A stretch of 64,000 bases of DNA from Actinomycetales bacterium (GTDB taxonomy: Bacteria > Actinomycetota > Actinomycetes > Actinomycetales > Microbacteriaceae), in contig JAATGV010000009.1 in NCBI GenBank assembly GCA_015654475.1, forward strand, positions 56,714 through 120,713. Direction: 5' to 3'. Made by a program: the position numbers and the translations under genes. Shown here in pieces: positions 53,239 to 61,863 of the stretch. How positions within the stretch are numbered: the stretch's first letter is position 1; each line of letters opens with the position of its first letter. The notes beneath the pieces are model-generated. The model had not been told where the DNA came from, made no database searches, and saw only the letters and a list, made by a program, of their open reading frames with translations.

Positions 53239-53807
53239 GGCGCGCTCGTTCCCGAATACACTCGCGGCACCGCGGAACCGGAGAACGAGACGGGAGTCCC
53301 GCCGCCGTTCACGTGAAAGCTGTAGGCGACGGTACTGCCAGTTCCGACCGAAAACACGGGCGTTGCACCGATCGCTGAGACGTTGGTACTCAGCTCTGCC
53401 CAGCCGGTGGCCGCGTCGCTTGCCGACGCAGAGGCCGATACGCTGCCGGCGAGTGCAATGCTGGGGACCGCCGACGCTGACGTCTTGCTACGAATACTGC
53501 CGCCCGCATCGAGCGCGAACGCGGTGCACACCCACGAGCCATCCGTCGCCTGAGTGCGCATGTCGATGCGGTACCCGCCTATGGCGACCTTGACAGCCGA
53601 AGCAGCCCGAACGCTCTTGACGACCAGTTGGCTCACGAGTTCGCCTTCCGTGGTGTTCTCTGAGGTGTCAGTCACCGTCGATTGTGTGGTGAAGGCGTTG
53701 ATCACAAACGCCGTGACGAAAACGGCGATAACAGCGACAAGGCTCACCGAGATGATCAGTTCGATCAGGGTGATGCCGTCATCTTCGCGAGACCGAGAGC
53801 CCGTCAT
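53229..53807 (-). CDS. Type IV minor pilin (PilW/GspJ-like)
   Basis: A 192-residue prepilin: the leader MTGSRSREDDG ends at Gly11, followed by ITLIELIISVSLVAVIAVFV with Glu at +5. The C-terminal domain is beta-rich with a conserved Cys at the end (SAPCF). I choose ATG 53807 (ATGA overlap with the upstream gene) because the longer frame to 53999 is antisense-like and lacks homology. It is inserted at low abundance in the fibre or at its tip, together with the neighbouring minor pilins. Confidence 0.82.
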   Translation of the reverse strand: MTGSRSREDDGITLIELIISVSLVAVIAVFVTAFVINAFTTQSTVTDTSENTTEGELVSQLVVKSVRAASAVKVAIGGYRIDMRTQATDGSWVCTAFALDAGGSIRSKTSASAVPSIALAGSVSASASASDAATGWAELSTNVSAIGATPVFSVGTGSTVAYSFHVNGGGTPVSFSGSAVPRVYSGTSAPCF

Positions 53808-54205
53808 GAGGCCACAAACACTTTGGTCGTCGCCGACGATCGGATGGTGCCCACGCTGTCCGTGGTCTTCGCCACCACGCTGAAGGTGACGGCGCTGTTT
53901 GCCGTGCAGCCGTCTGGCAAAGTCGTGACAAGGCTGAGCGTCTCGCCACGACCAGTATCGAACGTGCTCGTCGCGACCAGCGCCTGCAGGCCCGCGCATG
54001 TGGGAGTGGCGCGCGCCTGCTCGATGCGAGCATTCACCTGTGCGGTTGCCGATGCCCTATCGCTGTTTTGCATCGACAAGCGCAGGCCGGTGATGAACAT
54101 CGGCAACATGGTCATGGCGATCAGGCCAAGCAGCACGATAGAGACGACGACCTCCACAAGGGTAAAGCCGTCGTCTCCAGCGTCGCGTCGATTGTCTTGA
54201 TTCAC
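53804..54205 (-). CDS. Type IV minor pilin (PilV/GspI-like)
   Basis: About 133 residues. The leader MNQDNRRDAGDDG is followed by FTLVEVVVSIVLLGLIAMTM with Glu at +5. GTG 54205 gives a 13-residue leader of normal length; ATG 54253 would give 29 residues, which is unusually long but possible. Two cysteines (TPTCAGLQ and DGCTAN) may form a disulfide in the globular domain. It lies 96 bases after the major pilin and overlaps the next minor pilin. Confidence 0.78.
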   Translation of the reverse strand: MNQDNRRDAGDDGFTLVEVVVSIVLLGLIAMTMLPMFITGLRLSMQNSDRASATAQVNARIEQARATPTCAGLQALVATSTFDTGRGETLSLVTTLPDGCTANSAVTFSVVAKTTDSVGTIRSSATTKVFVAS

Positions 54206-54301
54206 TCTGATCTGTCGTTGCGCGGAGAAGCGGCCACATCCAGCCACCATCATTCAGATGAATGGATGTGCCGCGAACCGAGCGTAACCACTTGAATTCG
54301 G

Positions 54302-54682
54302 CTAGCAGCCAGGGCCGGATTCTTCAGTGGTTGGGTTGGCACTGGGATCCGTGGCCACCACACAGACCTCGTCTCCTGTAGTCGGAGTTGTCTTCCAAGC
54401 AACGGTGATATCACCATCGGCTGCCGTTTGAGCAGCAGCCAGCGCTTCCGTGGCAGTATCTCCGTTGGCGAAGGATGCGGCCGCAGCGGTTGCTGCATTA
54501 CCCGCAGCAGCTTTCAGCGCATTGGTGCGAGCAGTTGCCTGGATGTTTCCAAACACCGGAATGGCAATGGCGACAAGGATGCCGATGATTGCCACAACGA
54601 TGATGAGTTCGATGAGCGAGAAGCCCTCGTCCTCGTTGCGCTTTTTCTTCATTGCGTCCATAACGCGACGTATTGTTTTCAT
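54302..54682 (-). CDS. Type IV major pilin (PilA-like prepilin)
   Basis: A 126-residue prepilin. The leader MKTIRRVMDAMKKKRNEDEG is basic and 20 residues long, cleaved before FSLIELIIVVAIIGILVAIA, with Glu at +5. The globular part is short and Ala/Thr-rich with two Cys near the C-terminus (EVCVVA and SGPGC) likely to be disulfide-bonded, as in many Gram-positive pilins. GGAG lies 8 bases before ATG 54682. It is the polymer subunit of the fibre, and it follows pilC by 217 bases with a likely separate promoter. Confidence 0.9.
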   Translation of the reverse strand: MKTIRRVMDAMKKKRNEDEGFSLIELIIVVAIIGILVAIAIPVFGNIQATARTNALKAAAGNAATAAAASFANGDTATEALAAAQTAADGDITVAWKTTPTTGDEVCVVATDPSANPTTEESGPGC

Positions 54683-54756
54683 GTTTTGCTCCTGGTAAGT
54701 GACTGCTGCCCGAAATTGCATCGCGCGGCCCAGAGCAGTCCCGGCCCCCGCTCTAG

Positions 54757-54777
54757 GTTAATATATATGATTTGACA
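54757..54777 (-). promoter_or_regulatory. AT-rich candidate promoter of the major pilin gene
   Basis: On the minus strand this reads as TCATATATATTAACC-like DNA, about 75-95 bases before the pilin start, in an otherwise GC-rich gap of 217 bases. A similar TTCATATATTG occurs before pilM (50510-50520). No convincing -35 box was found, so it is a weak call. Confidence 0.3.
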
Positions 54778-54899
54778 CTCGCGCGTACCTCATTTTGGTT
54801 GGCTTTGCTCGCAAACCACGTCCGAGGCAGGAAACTGGTTGCGGGCTGAGAAAATCCTGAGGAATTAGCGCCCGCAATTCGCATCCACAAGCCCGGAGA

Positions 54900-56138
54900 T
54901 TAGGACCCGTTCATCAGCGAATAGATGCTGAACATGGGCATGTACAGTGCGATCACCATGCCACCGATGACCACGCCGAGACCGGCGATCATCAGAGGCT
55001 CGATCGTGCTGGTGAGCCGATCGGTCGCCGACTCCACCTCGGCATCATAGAAGTCGGCAATGCTATCGAGCATGGCTCCGAGCGAGCCGGACTCCTCGCC
55101 GACAGCGATCATCTTGACAACCATCGGGGGAAAGACCGCATGGTTGGAGAGCGGTGTGGCGAAGGAGCGACCCTGCCGAACGGAATCATGCACTTCACGC
55201 AAGGCCTCTGCCACGGCCCAGTTGCCCGACGCGTTGCCCACAACGGTCAGCGCTTGAAGCAACGGCACCCCGGCATTGAGCATCATGGCGAGATTTCGCG
55301 AAAAACGCGACATCGCGATCTTAACATTGAGCTTGCCGAAAACGGGAGCCTTCAACTTCCATGGATCAACAACGCTGCGAACCTTATCCGTATTTTTATT
55401 TCCGCTCCACCAAATCCAGCCCACTACGATAAACACAATAATTGCGGGAAGAATCCAGGTCATATTGTGTGAAATCACAACTAGAAACTGAGTAGGGGCA
55501 GGTAACGCACCCCCAAGACTAGCGAACATCTTCTCAAAAATGGGCACAATAAATGTGAGCATCCCGATCACGGCCACAACGGCGATAATCGCCACGATGA
55601 CCGGATAGGTCATCGCCGACTTGACCTTGTCGTGCAGGTCGGCCTCACGCGCATACAGACGTGCGACAGCGGCCATGGCCGTGTCAAGGAACCCTCCTGT
55701 CTCGCCAACGCGGATCAGACTCACCATGAGGGGCGGAAACACCTTGGGCTGGCGCAGCAGAGCCACCGAGAAGGACAGGCCCGATTCGAGGTCGCCGAGC
55801 ACCGAGTCTAGAGCTGCGGCTAGGTGCTTGTCTTCGGTCTGCTCAGCAGAAATCTCGACAGCACGGAGCAGCGGCATCCCGGCAGCCACCAGGGCGGAGA
55901 GCTGACGCGAGAACACGGCAAGTGACGACACCGACACCCGCCGCTCGATACCCGGAAGTTTGATCTCCCGGTTCAAGCCGGTGAGCTCCTGCGGCGCTAT
56001 GAAAAGTGGAATCAGTCCCTGAGCCGCAAGCTTCTGAGCAACCGCCTGCGTCGACGTGGCCTCGAACGTTCCCTTCACCGCCGCGCCACTGCGACGCGGG
56101 CTGACTGCCTCGTAATTGAATGTTCTGACCGACGCCAT
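54900..56138 (-). CDS. pilC: Type IV pilus inner-membrane platform protein PilC
   Basis: A 412-residue polytopic protein with two GspF domains. The first is around FSRQLSALVAAGMPLLRAVE and VGETGGFLDTAMAAVARLYA; the second around FSRNLAMMLNAGVPLLQALT and GEESGSLGAMLDSIADFYDA. Membrane helices lie near 175-200, 215-245 and 380-405. It receives force from PilB/PilT and organises pilin entry. It starts 2 bases after the pilT stop and ends before pilA. Confidence 0.95.
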   Translation of the reverse strand: MASVRTFNYEAVSPRRSGAAVKGTFEATSTQAVAQKLAAQGLIPLFIAPQELTGLNREIKLPGIERRVSVSSLAVFSRQLSALVAAGMPLLRAVEISAEQTEDKHLAAALDSVLGDLESGLSFSVALLRQPKVFPPLMVSLIRVGETGGFLDTAMAAVARLYAREADLHDKVKSAMTYPVIVAIIAVVAVIGMLTFIVPIFEKMFASLGGALPAPTQFLVVISHNMTWILPAIIVFIVVGWIWWSGNKNTDKVRSVVDPWKLKAPVFGKLNVKIAMSRFSRNLAMMLNAGVPLLQALTVVGNASGNWAVAEALREVHDSVRQGRSFATPLSNHAVFPPMVVKMIAVGEESGSLGAMLDSIADFYDAEVESATDRLTSTIEPLMIAGLGVVIGGMVIALYMPMFSIYSLMNGS

Positions 56139-56140
56139 GG

Positions 56141-57841
56141 CTACTCGAATTCCCTGGGGACGTTGACTCCCGGAATGCTCAGCCCCGGGTGCTCATCGGA
56201 GGCACGAGCCCGCTCGTGCCTCGATTCGAGACGAGCCAGAAGTTCCAGCGCCGACAAGTTATCGGCGTCTTTGAGGATGTCGTCATTGCTCGCATCGTGA
56301 GCCGGAGCAGGCTGAGGGGCGCCGGACGGAGTCGATGCCGGCGGAACGGCGGGCGCGACCGGAAAACTGGGCGGCAGTTGCGTGGGAACATACGGCTGTG
56401 GCTGGATAGGAGAAGGCTGAGTGCTGGAGGGCTGACTGGCTGGCGACGGGGTGAGGGGTGGCTGGGCAGGAGTTTGTGGACCAGCTTGCTGCTCGCCGAA
56501 GACCTGAGCGGAGGTTTGCGGAGTCACCGGCGCAGGAAACCCACCGAACGATGACAACTGACCCGCCCCAAGAACGGGCACAACCGGCTCTGCCGCATTA
56601 CTCACCGCCGGCGCTACCGGCGCAACCACCGGAGAGAACTCGGGAGTGCGCACGGGCCCGGTTGCACCGCGATCGGTCGAGACGATGGCGTCGAAAGAAA
56701 CGCTGTCCGGTTCCGATATCTGAGGCCCATCCGCCTGGAACCACTCATCGACGTCGAAATCGTTGACGCGCACCACCACGTTGTCCAGCGCCCTCGGGTC
56801 TTCGAGCAGGGCCTGTGCTTCGCGCTGCGAGACTACGCCGTGTTCGACGAGCGCGCGCAACGACTGATCCATTGTGTGCATGCCCTGCGCGCTGCCGGTC
56901 TGCATGACCGAGTACAACTGTTGCACCTCACCCTCGCGAATCAGGTTCAGCACGGCCGGGGTCTGCACCATCACTTCCGTGGCGAGCACCCGTCCGGAGC
57001 CCTGAGCACGGCGAAGAAGCGTCTGGCTGATCACGCCCTTGAGGGTGCTGGCCAGCTGCGACTTCACCTGAGAATGCTGGTGGGCGGGGAACGCATCCAC
57101 GATCCTGTTGATCGTCTTTGCCGCACCCTGGGTGTGCAGCGTCGCAAGGACGAGCTGGCCGGTCTCGGCCGCCGTCAGGGCGACCTGAATCGTCTCGAGG
57201 TCGCGAAGCTCACCGACAAGGATCACGTCGGGGTCTTGCCGGAGGATGCGCCGTAATGCCTCCCCAAACGATCGAGTATCCGTACCGACCTCGCGCTGAG
57301 TAACGAGGGCGCGCTTGCTCGTATGCAGAAACTCGATGGGGTCCTCTACCGTGATGATGTGGCAATCCCGCTCAGAGTTGATCAAGTCGACCATCGCAGT
57401 CAAGGTCGTCGACTTGCCTGAGCCGGTCGGCCCGGTCACGAGGACAAGACCACGAGGGGCGCGAGCAAGATCGGCCGCGATCGCGGGGATGCCAAGTGAG
57501 GCAAAGCTCGGGGCAATGTCGGAAATCAGCCGAAACGCCGCAGCTATACCGTCAAGCGCGCGGTACACGTTGACGCGAAATCTGCCGGCGCCGGCGAGCG
57601 TATAAGAAAGGTCGAGTTCGTAGTCCCGGTCATACGTCGCCTTCTGCTCGTCGGTCATGATCGAGTGCAGCGTGCTCCGCAATTCGTCGAGAGCGTATTC
57701 GGCGCTGAACTCCGGAATCGGAACCAGCCTGCCATCGCGCCGAAACCGCGGTTCGACGCCAGAGGCGAGGTGAACATCGGAGGCCCCGACTTGCACGGAA
57801 AGGCGCAGGATATCGTCAAGGGATTGGCGAGTGTACGGCAT
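56141..57841 (-). CDS. pilT: PilT-like retraction ATPase with 190-residue proline-rich tail
   Basis: A 566-residue hexameric ATPase that powers pilus retraction. The N-terminal PAS-like part (SVQVGASDVHLASGVEPRFR) precedes the core: Walker A LVTGPTGSGKSTTL (residues 134-147), Asp box ITVEDPIEFLH, Walker B LRQDPDVILVGELRD, His box AALTAAETGQLVLATLHTQG and the AIRNLIRE-like VLNLIREGEVQQL. A standard PilT ends near residue 360. Here follow about 190 residues rich in Pro, Gln, Ser and Ala (for example QTPAQPPLTPSPASQPSS), then a short helical segment (LSALELLARLESRHERARAS). The tail may bind a partner or regulate assembly; it is unusual for PilT. Confidence 0.9.
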   Translation of the reverse strand: MPYTRQSLDDILRLSVQVGASDVHLASGVEPRFRRDGRLVPIPEFSAEYALDELRSTLHSIMTDEQKATYDRDYELDLSYTLAGAGRFRVNVYRALDGIAAAFRLISDIAPSFASLGIPAIAADLARAPRGLVLVTGPTGSGKSTTLTAMVDLINSERDCHIITVEDPIEFLHTSKRALVTQREVGTDTRSFGEALRRILRQDPDVILVGELRDLETIQVALTAAETGQLVLATLHTQGAAKTINRIVDAFPAHQHSQVKSQLASTLKGVISQTLLRRAQGSGRVLATEVMVQTPAVLNLIREGEVQQLYSVMQTGSAQGMHTMDQSLRALVEHGVVSQREAQALLEDPRALDNVVVRVNDFDVDEWFQADGPQISEPDSVSFDAIVSTDRGATGPVRTPEFSPVVAPVAPAVSNAAEPVVPVLGAGQLSSFGGFPAPVTPQTSAQVFGEQQAGPQTPAQPPLTPSPASQPSSTQPSPIQPQPYVPTQLPPSFPVAPAVPPASTPSGAPQPAPAHDASNDDILKDADNLSALELLARLESRHERARASDEHPGLSIPGVNVPREFE

Positions 57842-57915
57842 CTCGGATGAAGCTCCTTACGACCGAAAACGTATATTTTCTGAAGTGTACCCCGGAGAAC
57901 AGTCGACCACAGAAG

Positions 57916-59580
57916 CTAAACGACGACACGTAAAACTTCTTCGACGGTCGTCAATCCCTCCCGCACCTTGCTCCAGCCATCCTCGCGCATGGGAATCATG
58001 CCCTCAGCAAGCGCGATGCCCCGCAGTTCCGACGCGCTCGCGCGATGTACGATCGCTTGCTCGATCACCTCAGAAATCGACATCACCTCATGAATGGCGA
58101 TGCGCCCCCGATACCCGGTATTCGAACACACGGTGCATCCGACGGCACGGAACAGTTCGACTGGCGGGCCGTCTGGGCTCGCATCCATCGTGACAAGAGT
58201 CGCATCGGAAGCCACATAGCTCTCCCGGCAACGGTCGCACAACCGACGCGCGAGACGTTGCGCCACGATACACTGCAAGGCCGACCCGACCAGATACGGT
58301 TCAACGCCGATGTCAGCAAGCCGCGTCAGCGCACTCGGTGCGTCGTTCGTGTGCAGAGTCGACAGCACCAGGTGCCCGGTCAGGGCGGCCTCGACCGTGA
58401 TCTGCGCCGTCTCCCGATCGCGAATCTCCCCCACGAGCACAACGTCGGGGTCTGCGCGCAGAATCGACCGCAGCGCAGTATTAAAGGTAAGTCCCGCCCT
58501 CGGATTCACCTGCACCTGATTGATGCCCGCAAGCCGATACTCGACCGGGTCCTCAACCGTGATCACGTTCACCGTGCGATTGGCGATCTCGCGCACGGCC
58601 GTGTACAGCGTCGTCGACTTGCCCGAACCCGTTGGGCCCGTCACCAAGATCATTCCATGCGGCCGGGAGACCGCGCTGGTGAAGCGCGCCAGGTTGGTCG
58701 GTGACAATAACAGATTCTGGATGCCCACCTGCTCAGCCGTGTTGTCGAGAATACGCATCACGATCTTCTCGCCCCACACCGTTGGCAATGTTGCCACTCG
58801 TAAATCGATTGTGCGCCGGTCGTAGGTCACAGAAAGCCGGCCGTCCTGAGGGATGCGCTTCTCGGCGATATCGATGTCGCTCATGATCTTGAGTCTTGAG
58901 ACGATCCCATCCTGAATGGCCGCGTCAGCACGCTGCATATCGTGCAACACCCCATCGATGCGATAGCGCACCAGAAGCTCGGTCTCGCCCGGCTCGATGT
59001 GGATATCCGAGGCGCGATCCTGAATGGCCTGCGAAATCAGCAGGTTCACGAACTTCACGATCGGAACGTCCGATTCGTTGGTGCTGGTGAAAGCAATCTC
59101 ATCGGCCGACCTCTCGGAGGCAGCCTCTTCGAGCGCCGCCGAAAGGTTCGACAGCTCGTCGTCCGAGCGGAAATACCGATCGAGCGCCGTAGACATCGCG
59201 TCTCTCGCAGCAACCCACGGCTCGACAAGCGCATCGGTGTATGAGCTGACATCGTCAATGGCAAGCAAGTCGTCTGGATCGACCATCGCGAGTGCGATGC
59301 GGTTGCCCGACTGAGAAATGGGAATCACGTTGTGACGCCTCGCCATCGCAGCGGGAACAAGCGACAAGACCGCCGGCTCTATAGTGAAGTTGGCCAAATC
59401 GATCACTGGAAGGCTTCGCAACAATGCGTAAGTCTGAGCCAACTGCAAATAGGTCACATAGTTGCTCTGAACCAGGTAATCCTCGAACTTTTGCGTCTCG
59501 CCGTACTTCGACATTGCCTCTGCAATAACGCGCTCGGGAACGAGCCCCGTCAAAACAAGAGTTTCTCCCACTCCGCGCAC
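57916..59580 (-). CDS. pilB: PilB/GspE-type pilus extension ATPase
   Basis: A 554-residue assembly ATPase. The N-terminal MshEN domain (residues 1-130) has repeats of the cyclic-di-GMP-binding type (LRSLPVIDLANFTIEPAVLS), though I cannot confirm the binding residues. Core: Walker A VTGPTGSGKSTTLY, Asp box ITVEDPVEYRLAGINQVQV, Walker B RADPDVVLVGEIRD, His box EAALTGHLVLSTLHTNDA. A C-terminal zinc site of the form CDRC...CTVC is typical of PilB and GspE. The start is GTG 59580 with GGAGGGGAG about 8 bases upstream. It is the first gene of the pilus cluster. Confidence 0.95.
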   Translation of the reverse strand: MRGVGETLVLTGLVPERVIAEAMSKYGETQKFEDYLVQSNYVTYLQLAQTYALLRSLPVIDLANFTIEPAVLSLVPAAMARRHNVIPISQSGNRIALAMVDPDDLLAIDDVSSYTDALVEPWVAARDAMSTALDRYFRSDDELSNLSAALEEAASERSADEIAFTSTNESDVPIVKFVNLLISQAIQDRASDIHIEPGETELLVRYRIDGVLHDMQRADAAIQDGIVSRLKIMSDIDIAEKRIPQDGRLSVTYDRRTIDLRVATLPTVWGEKIVMRILDNTAEQVGIQNLLLSPTNLARFTSAVSRPHGMILVTGPTGSGKSTTLYTAVREIANRTVNVITVEDPVEYRLAGINQVQVNPRAGLTFNTALRSILRADPDVVLVGEIRDRETAQITVEAALTGHLVLSTLHTNDAPSALTRLADIGVEPYLVGSALQCIVAQRLARRLCDRCRESYVASDATLVTMDASPDGPPVELFRAVGCTVCSNTGYRGRIAIHEVMSISEVIEQAIVHRASASELRGIALAEGMIPMREDGWSKVREGLTTVEEVLRVVV

Positions 59581-59754
59581 AATTGGCTCCCCTCCGTCGC
59601 CTCGGTTGTCATCCTAGGGGTACCAATTGCTCAGATGCTCACAAGAGAAGGCGCGACAAAGCCCCCGCCGCACACCCCCGAAATGAAAAAACGCAAAGAA
59701 GCTGTCAACTGGGCAACATACGGCCCATTTACCTGTCAAACGTAGTGCTGAAGC

Positions 59755-60729
59755 CTACGATTGCCCGTCAAACATAGAAGTTACGGATCCATCCTCAAAG
59801 ACCTCGCGAATCGCCTGAGCGAGCAACGGGGCGATGGACAAGACCGTCAAACCGGGGAATTGCTTCTCCGGCCCGATCGGAAGCGTGTTCGTGACGACGA
59901 CCTCATCGATATCAGCCGACGAAAGACGTTCGACCGCCGGCTCAGAGAACACCGCATGGGTGGCCGCGACAACAACTCGCTTTGCGCCATGCTCTCTCAA
60001 CGCATGCGCCGCGGCAAGAATCGTTCCCGCTGTATCGATCAGATCGTCCACGATCAAGCAGGTGCGGCCCTCAACCGTGCCCACGATCTCATGTGCGGTG
60101 GCATGGTTGGGAACCATAGGATCGCGACGTTTGTGGATGATGGCAAGCGGAGCATTGAGCCGGTCAGACCACTGATCGGCAACCTTGACCCGCCCCATAT
60201 CCGGCGAGACGATTGTCAGATCGGGCAGATTCTGGCTCAGAAAATGCTTGATGAGAATCGGTTGTGCGAACAGGTGATCGACCGGGCCATTGAAGAAGCC
60301 TTGGATCTGGGGCGAATGCAAGTCGACCGACATCATGCGGTCTGCGCCGGCAGTCTTGAACATGTCGGCGACGAGGCGAGCGGAAATCGGCTCGCGGCCA
60401 CGGTGCTTCTTGTCTTGGCGCGCGTACGGATAGCAGGGCACGACCACGTAGATGCGCTTCGCCGACGCGCGCTTCAGCGCGTCCACCATCAGCAGCTGTT
60501 CCATCAACGATTCGTTCACAGGCCGATCGTGCGCCTGAATGACAAATGCATCACAGCCACGAATCGACTCGTCAAACCGCACATAAAGCTCAGAATTCGC
60601 GAAGTCGATGATGTTTGTCGGAACAAGCCCGGTGCCGAGATAGTCGGCAATCTCTTTTGCGAGACCCGGGTGGGTTCTCCCGCTGACGAGGACGAGTCGT
60701 TTTTTTCCACTCAGGGAGATCCCGGACAC
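59755..60729 (-). CDS. prs: Ribose-phosphate pyrophosphokinase
   Basis: A 324-residue enzyme making PRPP from ribose-5-phosphate and ATP for nucleotide, histidine and tryptophan synthesis. Marks are LVSGRTHPGLAKEIADYLG, ANSELYVRFDESIRGCD, YPYARQDKKHRGREPISARL (ATP loop), SVDLHSPQIQGFFNGPVDHL in part and the PRPP-binding VDDLIDTAGTI. The catalytic Lys region is KRRDPMVPN. The length and motifs are complete. The start is GTG 60729. It is downstream of glmU, as in other actinobacteria. Confidence 0.98.
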   Translation of the reverse strand: MSGISLSGKKRLVLVSGRTHPGLAKEIADYLGTGLVPTNIIDFANSELYVRFDESIRGCDAFVIQAHDRPVNESLMEQLLMVDALKRASAKRIYVVVPCYPYARQDKKHRGREPISARLVADMFKTAGADRMMSVDLHSPQIQGFFNGPVDHLFAQPILIKHFLSQNLPDLTIVSPDMGRVKVADQWSDRLNAPLAIIHKRRDPMVPNHATAHEIVGTVEGRTCLIVDDLIDTAGTILAAAHALREHGAKRVVVAATHAVFSEPAVERLSSADIDEVVVTNTLPIGPEKQFPGLTVLSIAPLLAQAIREVFEDGSVTSMFDGQS

Positions 60730-60863
60730 TGTCTGTTGCGCCTAACTGAGCCGTTTAGCTCGAGAAATCGAAAAATTGGTGCTGCGAAGCCGCACATGCA
60801 AAACAAGCCATGTATCCGCTCCCAGACCGTTCGGGGCAACAACCGTCGTGCGGCCCAGAAGCT

Positions 60864-60869
60864 ATTCTA
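60864..60869 (-). promoter_or_regulatory. Candidate -10 box for prs
   Basis: Minus-strand TAGAAT, identical to the candidate eno -10 box, about 135 bases before the prs start. A small hairpin (CCGAC/GTCGG around 60875-60891) separates it from the glmU stop and may be a weak terminator. No -35 box is clear. Confidence 0.3.
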
Positions 60870-60895
60870 GCCACCCGACGCCGCAGGTCGGCGCC

Positions 60896-61687
60896 TTAAC
60901 CGAGTTCTGCATCCCCTGGCCGGTCGTGAGCCGCCTCCCGGCGAGCGTACTCGCCGTTGACGGCTGCAAGCTGAGCCGGATCGTTCACCCCCTGCACAAG
61001 CCATGCATCTGAGGCGATGGATGCACGAACCGCATTCCCGCGCTGCCTGGCAAGCAAAGCGATCACGTCGGTCAAATACTTTTCGCCCTGCGCATTGGCC
61101 ATGCCGACGCTGCCGAGCGCGGCGCGCAAAGACGAAACATCGAAAACGTATGTGCCCGAGTTGATTTCACGAACCGCACGTTCCTCGGCAGTCGCATCGC
61201 GTTGCTCGACGATCCGGGCGACGGCGCCTATGACCGGGTCGCGGATGACCCTGCCGTAGCCCGTCGGGTCGTCGACGACGGCAGTGAGGATGGATGCGAG
61301 CGCATTGCCGCTGCGATGCTCGGCAACCAACTGACTCAACGCCAGAGGGGTGAGCAACGGAACGTCGGCACTGACGATCACGACGTCTCCGCCGTCATCC
61401 GGAATAGCAGAAAGCGCACACTCGACGGCACGGCCAGTGCCCGGTACCTCATCCTGCAGCACGATGCACGCATCGGGAGCGACGGTCGCGACATACTCCC
61501 CAACCACGTCGGCAGCAAACCGCAGCACCACGACGGTCTTGCCCGTCGAGATGGTTCGAGCGGTGCGAAGCACATGCCCGAGCATGGGAGTGGTGCCCAC
61601 CAGATGCAGAACCTTGGGCAGCTCCGACCTCATTCTGGTGCCCGAGCCCGCCGCGAGGACGATGACGTGAAGGTCGCGAATCGTCAT
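60896..61687 (-). CDS. glmU: GlmU-like UDP-GlcNAc pyrophosphorylase lacking the acetyltransferase domain
   Basis: A 263-residue protein corresponding to the N-terminal uridyltransferase half of GlmU: VIVLAAGSGTRMRSELPKVL with the nucleotide-binding loop and Lys, DEVPGTGRAVECAL, VVIVSADVPLLT with the metal Asp, RVIRDPVIGAVARIVEQRDA, EINSGTYVFD and EKYLTDVIAL. It stops right after LVQGVNDPAQLAAVNGEYAR, where the linker helix to the left-handed beta-helix would begin. Normal GlmU has 450-490 residues. The 166 bases to prs contain no beta-helix coding sequence, so this is a loss and not a frameshift here. ATG 61687 has AGGAGG 7 bases upstream. It should make UDP-GlcNAc from GlcNAc-1-P only. Confidence 0.85.
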   Translation of the reverse strand: MTIRDLHVIVLAAGSGTRMRSELPKVLHLVGTTPMLGHVLRTARTISTGKTVVVLRFAADVVGEYVATVAPDACIVLQDEVPGTGRAVECALSAIPDDGGDVVIVSADVPLLTPLALSQLVAEHRSGNALASILTAVVDDPTGYGRVIRDPVIGAVARIVEQRDATAEERAVREINSGTYVFDVSSLRAALGSVGMANAQGEKYLTDVIALLARQRGNAVRASIASDAWLVQGVNDPAQLAAVNGEYARREAAHDRPGDAELG

Positions 61688-61728
61688 CCTCGCGCCTCCT
61701 GGGTCCTCCCGAACATCGAACAAAAGTG

Positions 61729-61800
61729 CTCCGCCCCCAGGATTCGAACCTAGACCTTACGGCTCCAAAGGCCGCTGTGCTGCCATTACACCAGGGCGGA
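61729..61800 (-). tRNA. tRNA-Gln (anticodon UUG)
   Basis: The minus strand folds as a 72-nt cloverleaf: acceptor TCCGCCC/GGGCGGA, D-arm TGGTGTAATGGCAGCA, anticodon stem-loop GCGGCCTTTGGAGCCGT with anticodon TTG, and T-arm TAGGTTCGAATCCTG followed by the closing acceptor strand. CCA is not encoded. It lies 41 bases upstream of the glmU start on the same strand. Confidence 0.95.
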
Positions 61801-61863
61801 ACGGGCCGACGATATCGCCAGCGCCCAGACAAGTGTGCCAGATGTCGCGAGATTTTGCCGCAC

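Noticed and set aside
60730..60895. Frameshift explanation for the short GlmU
   Set aside because: Only 166 bases separate it from prs, too few to hold the missing 200-residue beta-helix in any frame.
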